A DNA stretch of 64,000 nucleotides from a bacterium (GCA_026705465.1 JAPPAP010000024.1:1-64000), one strand, 5' to 3'; shown: positions 27,253 to 34,768, numbered from the stretch's first letter. The notes: generated from the sequence alone by a model not told the origin. Program-made: numbers and translations.

Positions 27253-27885
27253 CTAGAGGCTGGCCAGGAACTCGTCGACCAGCGTGTTGAGCTTGTCGGT
27301 GCGGCCCACCAGGAAGTGGTCGGCCCCGCCCACGGGATGGACCTCGGCGTTGGTCCAGTCGGCGATGGTGGCCTGAGCCTGATCGGGGGGATTGAACTGG
27401 TCTCGCTCGGGTACCGCCAGCCACTTGGGGCGGGGGTCGGGGGCGGCCTTGAGCCGGCTGGCGTCGAGCACCCGCAGCGGTGGTGCCACCAGGAACCATC
27501 CGGCCAGATCGGGGACGTCGCAGGTCAGGGCCAGATCGGCGCCGAACGACCATCCGGCCAGCACCAGAGGGCACTGGTGGTTGGTAGCGGCCATGGCCTC
27601 CACTGCGGCTCGCACGTCGAGTTGTTCGCCCTCGCCGAAGTCGTGCTCGCCCTCAGAGCGGCCCACCCCCCGGAAATTGAATCGCAGCACCGCGCCGCCG
27701 GCTGCGGCCAGGTGGGTGAACAGGGTTGACACCACCAGCGAGTGCATGTTGCCCCCGTGCTGGGGATGGGGGTGGCAAATCACCACGCTGGATCGGGGCT
27801 TGTCGGGCACCGCCCACTGCGCCTCAAGGCTGAGGCCGTCGCCGGTGGTCAGCGTGGTGGAGGTCGGCCCGAAGTCGTCGGTCAT
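27253..27885 (-). CDS. Alpha/beta hydrolase
   Basis: The 210-residue hydrolase has an HPHPQHGGNMHS oxyanion-type motif, RFNFRGVGRSEGEHD, and the nucleophile elbow GWSFGAD, with a late histidine in VGGADHFLVGR. It resembles the small CocE/dienelactone-hydrolase-like family. The substrate is unknown. ATG 27885 is chosen because the family N-terminus starts there and a TACCGT box lies 9 nt upstream; the longer open frame runs into groES. Its 3' end converges on hisF with 11 nt between. Confidence 0.85.
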   Translation of the reverse strand: MTDDFGPTSTTLTTGDGLSLEAQWAVPDKPRSSVVICHPHPQHGGNMHSLVVSTLFTHLAAAGGAVLRFNFRGVGRSEGEHDFGEGEQLDVRAAVEAMAATNHQCPLVLAGWSFGADLALTCDVPDLAGWFLVAPPLRVLDASRLKAAPDPRPKWLAVPERDQFNPPDQAQATIADWTNAEVHPVGGADHFLVGRTDKLNTLVDEFLASL

Positions 27886-27894
27886 ATTCCCGTC

Positions 27895-27904
27895 ACGGTA
27901 GCGT
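27895..27904. promoter_or_regulatory. Overlapping divergent -10 boxes (hydrolase / groES)
   Basis: TAGCGT on the plus strand (27899-27904) and TACCGT on the minus strand (27900-27895) share two base pairs. Each lies 9 nt from its own ATG (27914 and 27885). Confidence 0.55.
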
Positions 27905-27913
27905 TGACACCCC

Positions 27914-28270
27914 ATGGCCAAGGCAGCAAAGAGCGCGAACCAGGTGGCGCCTGAGGACAAGCTCCCCATCAAGATGCTCAACGACCGCATCCTGGTGCAG
28001 CTCGATGTCCCCGAAGGTGAGCGGCGGTCCACCGGCGGCATCCTCATTCCGGCCACTGCCCAAGTGGGCAAGCGATTGGCCTGGGCTGAGGCCATCGCGG
28101 TGGGCCCCAACGTCCGCACCGTCGAAGGGGGCGACCAAGTGCTGTTCAACCCCGAAGATCGCTACGAGGTGGAGGTGCGGGGCGCCGACTACCTCATCTT
28201 GCGGGAGCGGGACATCCACGCGGTGGCCGCCCCCCGCCTCGACGAGGGCAGCACCGGCCTCTATCTCTGA
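27914..28270 (+). CDS. groS: Co-chaperonin GroES family protein
   Basis: The 118-residue Cpn10-like protein has DRILVQLDVPEGERRSTGGILIP (the mobile-loop region and following strand), AIAVGPNVRTVEGGDQVLF and YLILRERDIHAV. It is longer than typical GroES (about 97 residues): a 16-residue Ala/Lys-rich N-terminal extension and a C-terminal tail ending STGLYL. No groEL is adjacent. It may be the housekeeping co-chaperonin or a divergent paralogue. Its end is partly duplicated 49 bp downstream. Confidence 0.85.
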   Translation: MAKAAKSANQVAPEDKLPIKMLNDRILVQLDVPEGERRSTGGILIPATAQVGKRLAWAEAIAVGPNVRTVEGGDQVLFNPEDRYEVEVRGADYLILRERDIHAVAAPRLDEGSTGLYL

Positions 28271-28320
28271 CGTCTCTGACCCTGTTCCCAGGGGAGGCAT
28301 CACCGGCCTCTATCTCTGAC
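28247..28320. repeat. 25-bp direct repeat duplicating the groES 3' end
   Basis: Positions 28247-28271 and 28296-28320 agree at 24 of 25 bases, 49 bp apart. Both copies include the last codons and stop of groES. Confidence 0.8.
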
Positions 28321-28361
28321 ACCGGCTGGCAAATGGCTCTAATCGGGCTGGAGTCTGCTCC

Positions 28362-28367
28362 TACGAT
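28362..28367 (+). promoter_or_regulatory. -10 box for leaderless hisI
   Basis: TACGAT lies 6 nt before ATG 28374. Confidence 0.5.
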
Positions 28368-28373
28368 TGGAAG

Positions 28374-28748
28374 ATGCCGGCAACGACGCCAATAGAAGCC
28401 GCCCCCGGAGCATTGGACAAGGTGGTGTTCAACGACGACGGATTGGTTCCCGCCATCATCCAGGAGCACGAGGGGGGCCGGGTTTTGATGATGGCCTGGA
28501 TGAACCGGGAGTCGCTGGAGCGCACGTTGGAAACCGGGCGCACCTGGTTCTGGAGCCGGTCCCGGCAAGAGTACTGGTGCAAGGGAGAGACCTCCGGCGA
28601 CCGTCAGTACATCCGGGAGGCGTACTACGACTGCGACGGCGACACCCTGCTGTTCACGGTGGAACAGGAAGGACGGGGGGCGTGCCACACCGGGGAGTAC
28701 TCCTGCTTCTTCCTGTCGTTCGACCAGCCGGTGCCGTCGTCCGAGTGA
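28374..28748 (+). CDS. hisI: Phosphoribosyl-AMP cyclohydrolase
   Basis: The 124-residue histidine enzyme has [36 protein letters not shown], the metal-binding [16 protein letters not shown] and [12 protein letters not shown]. No hisE domain is fused. It is split from the other his genes by the hydrolase/groES pair and lies 10 nt before trpE, so it is probably co-transcribed with the trp genes, as recalled for other Actinobacteria. Confidence 0.96.
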   Translation: MPATTPIEAAPGALDKVVFNDDGLVPAIIQEHEGGRVLMMAWMNRESLERTLETGRTWFWSRSRQEYWCKGETSGDRQYIREAYYDCDGDTLLFTVEQEGRGACHTGEYSCFFLSFDQPVPSSE

Positions 28749-28758
28749 TTTCGTTCGC

Positions 28759-30267
28759 ATGTCCGTAGTCAGCCCTGATCGCCGCCAATTCCACCGGCTT
28801 GCCGCCGAGTGGACGGTGGTCCCGGTGTGGCGGGAGCTGGTGGCCGACCTGACTACTCCGGTGGCGGCGTTCGCCCGCACCGTGGGCAACGAGCCCGGGT
28901 TCCTGCTGGAGTCGGTGGACCACGGGGAGCGCTGGAGTCGGTTCTCTTTCATCGGCCGCCGCCCCCTGGGCACCTTGGTGGCCCGGGGCCGCCAGGTGGT
29001 CGCCACCGGGGAGATGCCAGAGGGAACCCCGCTGAATGAGGGGATACTGGCCGCGGTCGAGCACATCTTGTCGCAGTGGCGCTCTCCGGTGATGGACGAG
29101 CTTCCTCCCTTGCACGGCGGCCTGATGGGGTATCTGGGCTACGACGTGGTGAGGGAGGTGGAGCACCTGCCTGATGTTCCCGACGACGATCAGAGCCTGC
29201 CCGACGCGGTGTTGTCTGTGATCGGGGAGCTGGCCGTGTTCGACCACTGGCGTCAGCGGGTGGTCCTGATCGAGAACGTGATCATTCCCCCCGGCAGTAC
29301 GTCGGCCGAGATTGACGCGGCCTACGACCAAGCCGTGGCTGCGTTGGGTGAGCTGGCCGCCGACGGGGCCCGACCGATGGACGAGCCGCTACTGGAGCCT
29401 CCAGATGAAGATGAGGAACTCCCCGAGGTGGTGTCCAGCATGGGCTCGCAGAGCTATTGCGACGCGGTGGAGGCGGCCAAGGAGCACATCCTCGCCGGCG
29501 ACATCTTCCAAGTGGTGCTGGCCCAGCGGTACGACTTCGACCTGGAGGCCCAGCCGTTTGACGTGTATCGCTCGCTGCGCCAGGTGAACCCCAGCCCCTA
29601 CATGTACTTCGTACACCTGCCCGAGGTGTCGCTGGTGGGATGTTCCCCAGAGCCGATGGTGCAGTTGCTCAACGGCCGGGTCATCTCCCGCCCCATCGCT
29701 GGCACCCGCCGCCGGGGCCGTACCGAAGCTGAGGAGCGCAGGATGGCAGCTGAGCTGTCTGAGCACCCCAAAGAGATCGCCGAGCACATCATGTTGCTCG
29801 ACTTGGCCCGCAACGATGTGGGCCGGGTGGTCACCTTCGGCACCGAGAAGGTGGACGAGATGATGACCTTGGAGCGGTACAGCCACGTGATGCACCTCAC
29901 TTCGCAGGTGTCGGGTGATTTGGCCCCGGGCCGCACCCCAGTGGATGTCCTGCGGGCCACCCTGCCTGCGGGCACGGTGTCGGGGGCGCCCAAAGTGCGG
30001 GCCATGGAGATCATCGACGACTTGGAGCCGGTGAAGCGGGGCCCGTACGCCGGAGTTGTTGGCTATTTGGATTTCTCGGGGAACATCGACACCGCCATCG
30101 CCATCCGCACCATGGTCATCCAGGAAGGACGGGCCTCGGTGCAGGCCGGAGCCGGCATCGTCGCCGACAGCATCCCCGAACAGGAGGATCTGGAGTGCCG
30201 CAACAAGGCCCGAGCCCTGCTGCTGGCCGTGCCCGCGGCCCGGCGGATGAGCCGGAGCCGGCAGTGA
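28759..30267 (+). CDS. trpE: Anthranilate synthase component I
   Basis: The 502-residue chorismate-utilising enzyme begins with the N-terminal TrpE domain (LLESVDHGERWSRFSFIG, a feedback-inhibition-type region), then the catalytic domain with GDIFQVVLAQRY, NPSPYMYFVHLP, RPIAGTRRRGRTEAEE, LLDLARNDVGRV, TLPAGTVSGAPKVRAME and the C-terminal QAGAGIVADSIPEQE. No leader peptide or attenuator fits in the 10 nt before it. The TGA stop overlaps the first ATG of a mini-ORF chain leading to the ygfZ-like gene. trpG, trpD and trpC are not in the window. Confidence 0.96.
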   Translation: MSVVSPDRRQFHRLAAEWTVVPVWRELVADLTTPVAAFARTVGNEPGFLLESVDHGERWSRFSFIGRRPLGTLVARGRQVVATGEMPEGTPLNEGILAAVEHILSQWRSPVMDELPPLHGGLMGYLGYDVVREVEHLPDVPDDDQSLPDAVLSVIGELAVFDHWRQRVVLIENVIIPPGSTSAEIDAAYDQAVAALGELAADGARPMDEPLLEPPDEDEELPEVVSSMGSQSYCDAVEAAKEHILAGDIFQVVLAQRYDFDLEAQPFDVYRSLRQVNPSPYMYFVHLPEVSLVGCSPEPMVQLLNGRVISRPIAGTRRRGRTEAEERRMAAELSEHPKEIAEHIMLLDLARNDVGRVVTFGTEKVDEMMTLERYSHVMHLTSQVSGDLAPGRTPVDVLRATLPAGTVSGAPKVRAMEIIDDLEPVKRGPYAGVVGYLDFSGNIDTAIAIRTMVIQEGRASVQAGAGIVADSIPEQEDLECRNKARALLLAVPAARRMSRSRQ

Positions 30268-30326
30268 TGATCGGCCCAACGTGATCGGCACAGCATGATT
30301 GGTACAGCATGATTGGTACAGCATGA
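30267..30326 (+). repeat. 14-nt tandem repeat forming four overlapping five-codon mini-ORFs
   Basis: Start codons fall at 30267 (ATG), 30281 (GTG), 30295 (ATG) and 30309 (ATG), exactly 14 nt apart, and the next ATG, at 30323, opens the ygfZ-like gene. The mini-ORFs encode MIGPT, MIGTA, MIGTA and MIGTA. Each TGA stop overlaps the next start (GTGA or ATGA), and the trpE stop overlaps the first (TGATG). The last two units are identical and the first is most diverged, which suggests repeated slippage duplication. Each unit shifts the frame by one, yet the stop-start overlap is always kept. No Shine-Dalgarno sequence occurs inside the array. Confidence 0.9.
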
Positions 30327-31174
30327 GCGCCCCCGTGGACTTGATGTCGACGGTCGGAGCCTGTCCCGCCGAGCGGGCGGTGCTGGCGGTTGCTGGTCCT
30401 GATGCCGAGGACTTCTTGCAGGGCCAGCTCAGCCAGGACGTCGCCGCAATAGCTCCCGGCCAGTCGTCCTGGTCGCTCATCTTGCAGCCCCAGGGCCGCA
30501 TCGACGCCCTTGTGCGGGTCACCCGCCAGGGTGCCGACCGGTTTGTCCTCGACACCGACGGGCCACTGGAGCAGGTTGTCGCCCGGCTCAAGCGGTTCAT
30601 GCTCCGCACCGACGTGACGCTGGATCCGCTGGAATGGCAGTGCATCTCGGTGCGGGGGCCGGGCGCAGAGGAGGTGGCCGCTTCCGGTGAGGTCTTCGGC
30701 TCGGTGCCCACCGGGGGGATCGATGTGCTCGGTCCCGCGCCGGCAGTTCCAGACGACGTGCCCACAGTCAGCGCAGAAGCCTTGGAAGCCCATCGGATTC
30801 GCACCGGATTCCCTCGGATGGGGGCCGACATCGACGACCGCACCATTCCCGCCGAGGCCGAAGTGGTGCCGTTCACGGTGAGCTTCACCAAGGGGTGCTT
30901 TACCGGCCAGGAGCTGGTGGCCCGCATGGACTCCCGGGGCAGCAACGCCCCCCGGTATCTGCGGCTATTGACGATTGAGGGCCGGGCTGAGCTGGCCTCC
31001 GGCGATCCGATCACCAGCGCCGACGGCGCCGATGTCGGGGTCGTCACCAGCACGGCCTGGGACGCAGCAAACGACACCACCGTGGCGTTGGGCTACATCA
31101 AGCGGGCCGTGGAGATGCCCGCTGAAGTGCAGACTGCGGGCTGCCTAGCCCAGGCCACCACCGTTCCCCGTTAA
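30323..31174 (+). CDS. ygfZ: YgfZ/GcvT-domain folate-binding protein
   Basis: The 283-residue protein of the GcvT-like folate-binding family has FLQGQLSQDVAAIAPGQSSWSLILQPQGRIDALVRV near the N-terminus and the YgfZ signature KGCFTGQELVARMDSRG (K-G-C-x-x-G-Q-E). YgfZ proteins support repair or assembly of certain Fe-S enzymes, in a tetrahydrofolate-linked way. ATG 30323 is the fifth start in the 14-nt series that follows trpE, so its translation probably depends on reinitiation by ribosomes leaving trpE. It lies between trpE and trpF. Confidence 0.88.
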   Translation: MSAPVDLMSTVGACPAERAVLAVAGPDAEDFLQGQLSQDVAAIAPGQSSWSLILQPQGRIDALVRVTRQGADRFVLDTDGPLEQVVARLKRFMLRTDVTLDPLEWQCISVRGPGAEEVAASGEVFGSVPTGGIDVLGPAPAVPDDVPTVSAEALEAHRIRTGFPRMGADIDDRTIPAEAEVVPFTVSFTKGCFTGQELVARMDSRGSNAPRYLRLLTIEGRAELASGDPITSADGADVGVVTSTAWDAANDTTVALGYIKRAVEMPAEVQTAGCLAQATTVPR

Positions 31175-31198
31175 CAATCCAAGCTTCGAGGGAACCAG

Positions 31199-31211
31199 CC
31201 GGTAGTTTTGG
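31199..31211 (+). promoter_or_regulatory. Extended -10 element of trpF
   Basis: CCGGTAGTTTTGG contains TAGTTT at 31203-31208, 8 nt before GTG 31217. It is identical in sequence and offset to the element before hisD. Confidence 0.6.
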
Positions 31212-31216
31212 AGCCA

Positions 31217-31897
31217 GTGTTCATCAAGATCTGCGGCATCACCACCGCCGACGATGCCCTGCTGGCCACCGCGCTGGGTGCCGATGCGGTGGGTTTTGTT
31301 CTGGCCCCGTCGCCCCGCCAGATCGCCCCGCCCCGCGTGCAGGAAATCGTCCGCCTGCTTCCTTCTGGCGTTCTCACTGTCGGCGTGTTCCGCGACGAGG
31401 CACCCCAGCGGGTGGTGGAGATCGTCAACCGCTGCGGTCTCAAGGCGGCCCAGTTGCACGGGCGGGAGAGCATCGAAGAAACCCGCCTGATCCGCGACAA
31501 GGTGCCAGCGGTGATCAAGGCCTTTCCTGGCGGCAGCGGGGCCCTGGCCATGGCCGACCGCTACGGCGCCGACATGGTGCTGGTGGACTCCGACAACCCC
31601 GGCTCGGGCCAAGTGTTCGACTGGTCGCTGGCCGAGGGTGCGCCGGGCGGGATCCGGATCATTATGGCGGGGGGGCTCACACCCGAGAACGTGGCCACAG
31701 CCATTGCCAAGGTCCGCCCCTGGGGAGTGGACGTGTCCACCGGGGTGGAGCTCTCACCGGGCCGAAAGGACCCGGCCAGACTGCGGGCCTTCATCAACGC
31801 GGCCCGGCAAGCCCAGCCACCGCCACCTCGCCCTACTCCCGCCGACGAGATCGACGAGGATGCCCCCTACGACTGGCAGGGGGAGCAGTTTCAGTGA
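31217..31897 (+). CDS. trpF: Phosphoribosylanthranilate isomerase
   Basis: The 226-residue TIM-barrel enzyme of tryptophan synthesis has FIKICGITTADDALLA at the N-terminus (catalytic Cys), QLHGRESIEETRLI, the catalytic aspartate in VLVDSDNPGSGQVFDW, and MAGGLTPENVATAI with GVDVSTGVELSPGRKDPARL. GTG 31217 gives the family N-terminus and has a TAGTTT box 8 nt upstream. It occupies the position where trpC stands in the mycobacterial trp cluster. An acidic C-terminal tail (DEIDEDAPYDWQGEQF) is unusual. Confidence 0.94.
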   Translation: MFIKICGITTADDALLATALGADAVGFVLAPSPRQIAPPRVQEIVRLLPSGVLTVGVFRDEAPQRVVEIVNRCGLKAAQLHGRESIEETRLIRDKVPAVIKAFPGGSGALAMADRYGADMVLVDSDNPGSGQVFDWSLAEGAPGGIRIIMAGGLTPENVATAIAKVRPWGVDVSTGVELSPGRKDPARLRAFINAARQAQPPPPRPTPADEIDEDAPYDWQGEQFQ

Positions 31898-31940
31898 CCG
31901 TGGCTGTGCTTGCCAACCAAGCTGATCGAGAGGTGCCACG

Positions 31941-33098
31941 GTGACCATGGCCGAGCCCGTTGACGGGCGGTTCGGGGATTTCGGCGGGCGGTTCGTGCCC
32001 GAAACCCTGGTGCCGGCCTGCGAGGAGCTGGAGGCTGCGTTCCGCTCCGCTTGGGCCGATGAGGATTTTCGGGGTGAGCTGGACCAGTTGCTGGCCGACT
32101 ACGCGGGCCGCCCGTCGCCGCTTACCGAGTGCCACCGCCTGTCTGAGGAACTGGGACTGCGGCTGCTGTTGAAGCGGGAGGACCTCAACCACACGGGCTC
32201 CCACAAGATCAACAATGTGCTGGGTCAGGCGCTCTTGGCCGTGCGCATGGGCAAGACCCGTCTGGTGGCCGAGACCGGGGCCGGACAGCACGGCGTGGCC
32301 ACTGCCACCGCGGCGGCGCTATTGGGCCTGGAGTGTGTGGTGTATATGGGCGAGGTGGACATCCAGCGCCAAGCCCTCAACGTGTTCCGCATGCAGCTGC
32401 TGGGAGCCGAGGTTCGCTCGGCGGTGTCGGGCAGCCGCACCCTCAAGGACGCCATCAACGAGGCCATGCGCGACTGGGTGGCCACCGTGGAGAGCTCCCA
32501 TTACTGCCTGGGCTCGGTGATGGGTCCCCACCCCTATCCGTGGATGGTGCGGGAGCTGCACCGGGTGATCGGCGACGAGGCCCGGGAGCAGTGTCAAGAG
32601 CTGCTGGGCCGAGACCCCGACGTGGTCACCGCTTGCGTGGGTGGCGGCAGCAACGCCATCGGCATCTTCAGCGGCTTCGTCGACGGCGACGCTGCACTCG
32701 TGGGGGTGGAGCCGGCCGGGGGGGCCGCTATCGGCCGGGGGGTGCCCGGCGTGGTCCACGGGTCCAAGTCGTTCCTGATGCAGGACGAGCACGGTCAAGT
32801 GCTGGAGGCCGAGTCGATCTCTGCCGGTCTCGACTATCCCGGCATCGGCCCGGAGCACTCCCACCTGGCCGCCATCGGACGGGCCCGCTACGAGTCGGTC
32901 ACCGACGATGAGGTGGTGGCCGCCTTCGAGCTGCTGTCGCGTACCGAGGGGATCATTCCCGCGCTGGAGCCGGCGCACGCCTTGGCCTGGGTGTCACGGG
33001 CCCGCCAGGAGCTGGCTGGCCAGTCGGTGCTTTTGAACCTCAGCGGCCGTGGCGACAAAGACGTCGATCAGATGATGGATCGCTTGGGTGAGCGCTGA
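31941..33098 (+). CDS. trpB: Tryptophan synthase beta chain
   Basis: The 385-residue PLP enzyme joins indole and serine. It shows [10 protein letters not shown], the PLP lysine in [50 protein letters not shown] (phosphate site) and [14 protein letters not shown] 31941 has a GAGAGG site 6-8 nt upstream; ATG 31947 is an alternative. It overlaps trpA by 11 nt. Confidence 0.97.
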   Translation: MTMAEPVDGRFGDFGGRFVPETLVPACEELEAAFRSAWADEDFRGELDQLLADYAGRPSPLTECHRLSEELGLRLLLKREDLNHTGSHKINNVLGQALLAVRMGKTRLVAETGAGQHGVATATAAALLGLECVVYMGEVDIQRQALNVFRMQLLGAEVRSAVSGSRTLKDAINEAMRDWVATVESSHYCLGSVMGPHPYPWMVRELHRVIGDEAREQCQELLGRDPDVVTACVGGGSNAIGIFSGFVDGDAALVGVEPAGGAAIGRGVPGVVHGSKSFLMQDEHGQVLEAESISAGLDYPGIGPEHSHLAAIGRARYESVTDDEVVAAFELLSRTEGIIPALEPAHALAWVSRARQELAGQSVLLNLSGRGDKDVDQMMDRLGER

Positions 33099-33867
33099 TT
33101 TCGGCCCGTTGGAGGCCGCACTGCGGGCCCGCCGCTCTGCTGGCGGCAAGGCACTGGTGCCGTATCTGACCGGGGGGCTGGGCGATTGGCAGGGGGCGCT
33201 GGCTGCGGCCGCCGATGCCGGGGCCGATGCCGTGGAGGTGGGTATCCCTTTCTCCGATCCGGTGATGGACGGGCCGGTCATTCAGGAGGCTAACGACCAG
33301 GCCTTGGCTGCGGGCATCACGCCGCTGGCAGTGATGGATGCCCTGGGGCGACTCGACATCGGAATCCCGGTGGGCGTGATGACCTACTACAACATCGCCT
33401 TTCGGTTCGGCTTGGAGCGGTTCGCCTCGGTGTTGGCCGAGCGGGGAGTGGCCGCCGCCATCCTGCCCGACCTTCCCCTGGAAGAAGCCGGGCCGTGGAC
33501 TGAGGCGGCCGACGCCGCCGGGGTGGAGACGGTGTTGTTGGCAGCCCCCACTGCTTCTGATGAGCGGCTGGGCCGGATCTGCGCCCGCACCCGGGGTTTC
33601 GTGTACGGGGTGGGGCTGTTGGGGGTGACCGGCGTACGGGAGGAGCTGGCCGCGTCGGCGGTGGTGATGGCCGGGCGGCTCAAGCAGATGACTGATGTTC
33701 CAGTGCTGGTCGGCGTGGGGGTGGGCACCCCGCAGCAGGCCGAAGAGGTCTGCCAAGTGGCCGATGGCGCGGTGGTGGGCTCTGCCGTGGTGCGCCGAAT
33801 GCTCGATGACGAGGGTCCGGCGGCAGTGGGCGATTTGGTCGGGCAGTTTCGTCGGGCCTTGGACTGA
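33088..33867 (+). CDS. trpA: Tryptophan synthase alpha chain
   Basis: The 259-residue TIM barrel cleaves indole-glycerol phosphate. The catalytic Glu and Asp lie in [41 protein letters not shown] and [16 protein letters not shown] are also family landmarks, as is [14 protein letters not shown]. The GTG start at 33088 lies inside the end of trpB. It ends the hisI-trp run; about 120 nt with a strong AT-rich promoter follow before the HU gene. Confidence 0.96.
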   Translation: MSADFGPLEAALRARRSAGGKALVPYLTGGLGDWQGALAAAADAGADAVEVGIPFSDPVMDGPVIQEANDQALAAGITPLAVMDALGRLDIGIPVGVMTYYNIAFRFGLERFASVLAERGVAAAILPDLPLEEAGPWTEAADAAGVETVLLAAPTASDERLGRICARTRGFVYGVGLLGVTGVREELAASAVVMAGRLKQMTDVPVLVGVGVGTPQQAEEVCQVADGAVVGSAVVRRMLDDEGPAAVGDLVGQFRRALD

Positions 33868-33930
33868 GCCAGATCTCTCCCTGCCCGAACTTGGCACTTT
33901 TCCCATGCGGGCTGCTTGACTCTGGGGACT

Positions 33931-33968
33931 TTGTGTCAATTTCCTAATGAATTACACTCTCGTAATTC
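33931..33968 (+). promoter_or_regulatory. HU gene promoter with overlapping palindrome
   Basis: TTGTGT (33931-33936) and TACACT (33953-33958), 16 nt apart, form a good sigma-70-type promoter in an unusually AT-rich stretch. GAATTAC (33949-33955) and GTAATTC (33962-33968) form an inverted repeat over the -10 and start site, which could be an operator or a 5' hairpin. Confidence 0.65.
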
Positions 33969-33986
33969 GCAATTCAGGAGGATTCC

Positions 33987-34265
33987 ATGAACAAGTCAGA
34001 GTTGGTCAGTGCCATCAGCGAGCGCACCGGCGAGAGCAAGAGTGCCGTGGACTCAGTGCTCAGCAGCCTGGAGACGGTTGTCACCGAGCAGGTGATCTTG
34101 GGCAACAAGGTGGCGATCACCGGTTTCGTGTCCTTCGAGCAGACCACCAGGGGCGCCCGCACGGGCCGCAACCCCCGCACCGGCGAGAGCATCCAGATTG
34201 CCGCCGCCAAGGGCTGCAAGGTGAGCGCTGGTGCCCGGCTGAAGGCAGCCGTCAAGGGAACCTGA
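33987..34265 (+). CDS. hup: HU family DNA-binding protein
   Basis: The 92-residue nucleoid protein matches HU over its length: NKSELVSAISERTGESKSAVDSVLSSL, then VAITGFVSFEQTTRGARTGRNPRTGESIQIAA (the DNA-binding arms, with the proline of RNPRTG) and a C-terminal VSAGARLKAAVKG. It has no lysine/alanine-rich C-terminal tail of the mycobacterial HupB kind. A near-ideal AGGAGG ribosome-binding site and a strong promoter suggest high expression. Confidence 0.95.
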   Translation: MNKSELVSAISERTGESKSAVDSVLSSLETVVTEQVILGNKVAITGFVSFEQTTRGARTGRNPRTGESIQIAAAKGCKVSAGARLKAAVKGT

Positions 34266-34270
34266 TCCGA

Positions 34271-34276
34271 TAGAGT
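34271..34276 (+). promoter_or_regulatory. -10 box for leaderless peroxiredoxin gene
   Basis: TAGAGT lies 6 nt before ATG 34283, directly after the HU stop. Confidence 0.5.
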
Positions 34277-34282
34277 CAATCC

Positions 34283-34750
34283 ATGGCTGATTGGCTGCTA
34301 TCTCCCGGCGACCCTGCGCCGGCGTTCGCCTTGGAAGACCAAAACGGCAACGAGGTGTCGCTGGGCGACTTCGCCGGCCAGAAGCTGGTGGTCTTCTTCT
34401 ATCCGAAGGCGCTCACCCCCGGTTGAACCACCCAGGCAATAGGCGTGCGTGACATCGCCTCAGAAGTGGATGACGTGGCCGCGGTGGGCATCAGCGGCGA
34501 CAAGCCCGACCGTCAGAAGCGGTTCGACGAAAAGTGCGATCTCGGCTATTCCCTGCTGTCTGATCCCGACCATGTGGCCGCGGAGGCCTTTGGCGTGTGG
34601 CGGGAGAAGAAGCTATACGGCAGGACTTATCTGGGCATTGTCCGCTCGGCCTTCGTCGTGGACGAAGACGGCCGCATTGAGCACGCCTTCTACAAGATCA
34701 GCCCCAAGAACACCCCAGAGAAGCTGGCCGCAGTGTTGCCCATGGAATAG
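34283..34750 (+). CDS. bcp: Bcp-type peroxiredoxin, probable selenoprotein with in-frame TGA (Sec48)
   Basis: A thiol peroxidase of the Bcp/PrxQ family (155 residues if TGA is read as selenocysteine). Before the TGA the frame reads PGDPAPAFALEDQNGNEVSL and VVFFYPKALTPG; after it, TTQAIGVRD and, later, SGDKP, LLSDPD, KKLYGRTYLGIVRSAFVVDEDG. In Bcp proteins the motif is TPGCTxxxxxFRD with the peroxidatic Cys after TPG; here that one codon (34424-34426) is TGA, and the frame stays open for another 107 codons. The usual resolving Cys five residues on is Ile. A nonsense mutation or a base error (TGC or TGT to TGA) is the alternative. The genome would need selA, selB, selC and selD, none of which is in the window. 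Confidence 0.85.
34424..34460 (+). promoter_or_regulatory. UGA-Sec codon and candidate bacterial SECIS hairpin
   Basis: TGA is at 34424-34426. AGGCG (34441-34445) pairs with CGCCU (34456-34460) and UG (34446-34447) with CA (34453-34454), leaving a bulged U34455 and a CGUGA loop. The loop G-U falls 23-24 nt after the UGA, in the range of known bacterial SECIS loops. Bacterial SECIS consensus is weak, so this is only a candidate. Confidence 0.5.
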
Positions 34751-34768
34751 CGGTGCAGGCGTGAACCG

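Noticed and set aside
28749..28758. Trp attenuator or leader peptide before trpE
   Set aside because: Only 10 nt separate hisI and trpE; no Trp-rich leader or alternative hairpins are seen.
34445..34750. Separate 101-residue protein from GTG 34445
   Set aside because: It would be a peroxiredoxin without its active site; the upstream frame and family match show that it is one gene spanning the TGA.
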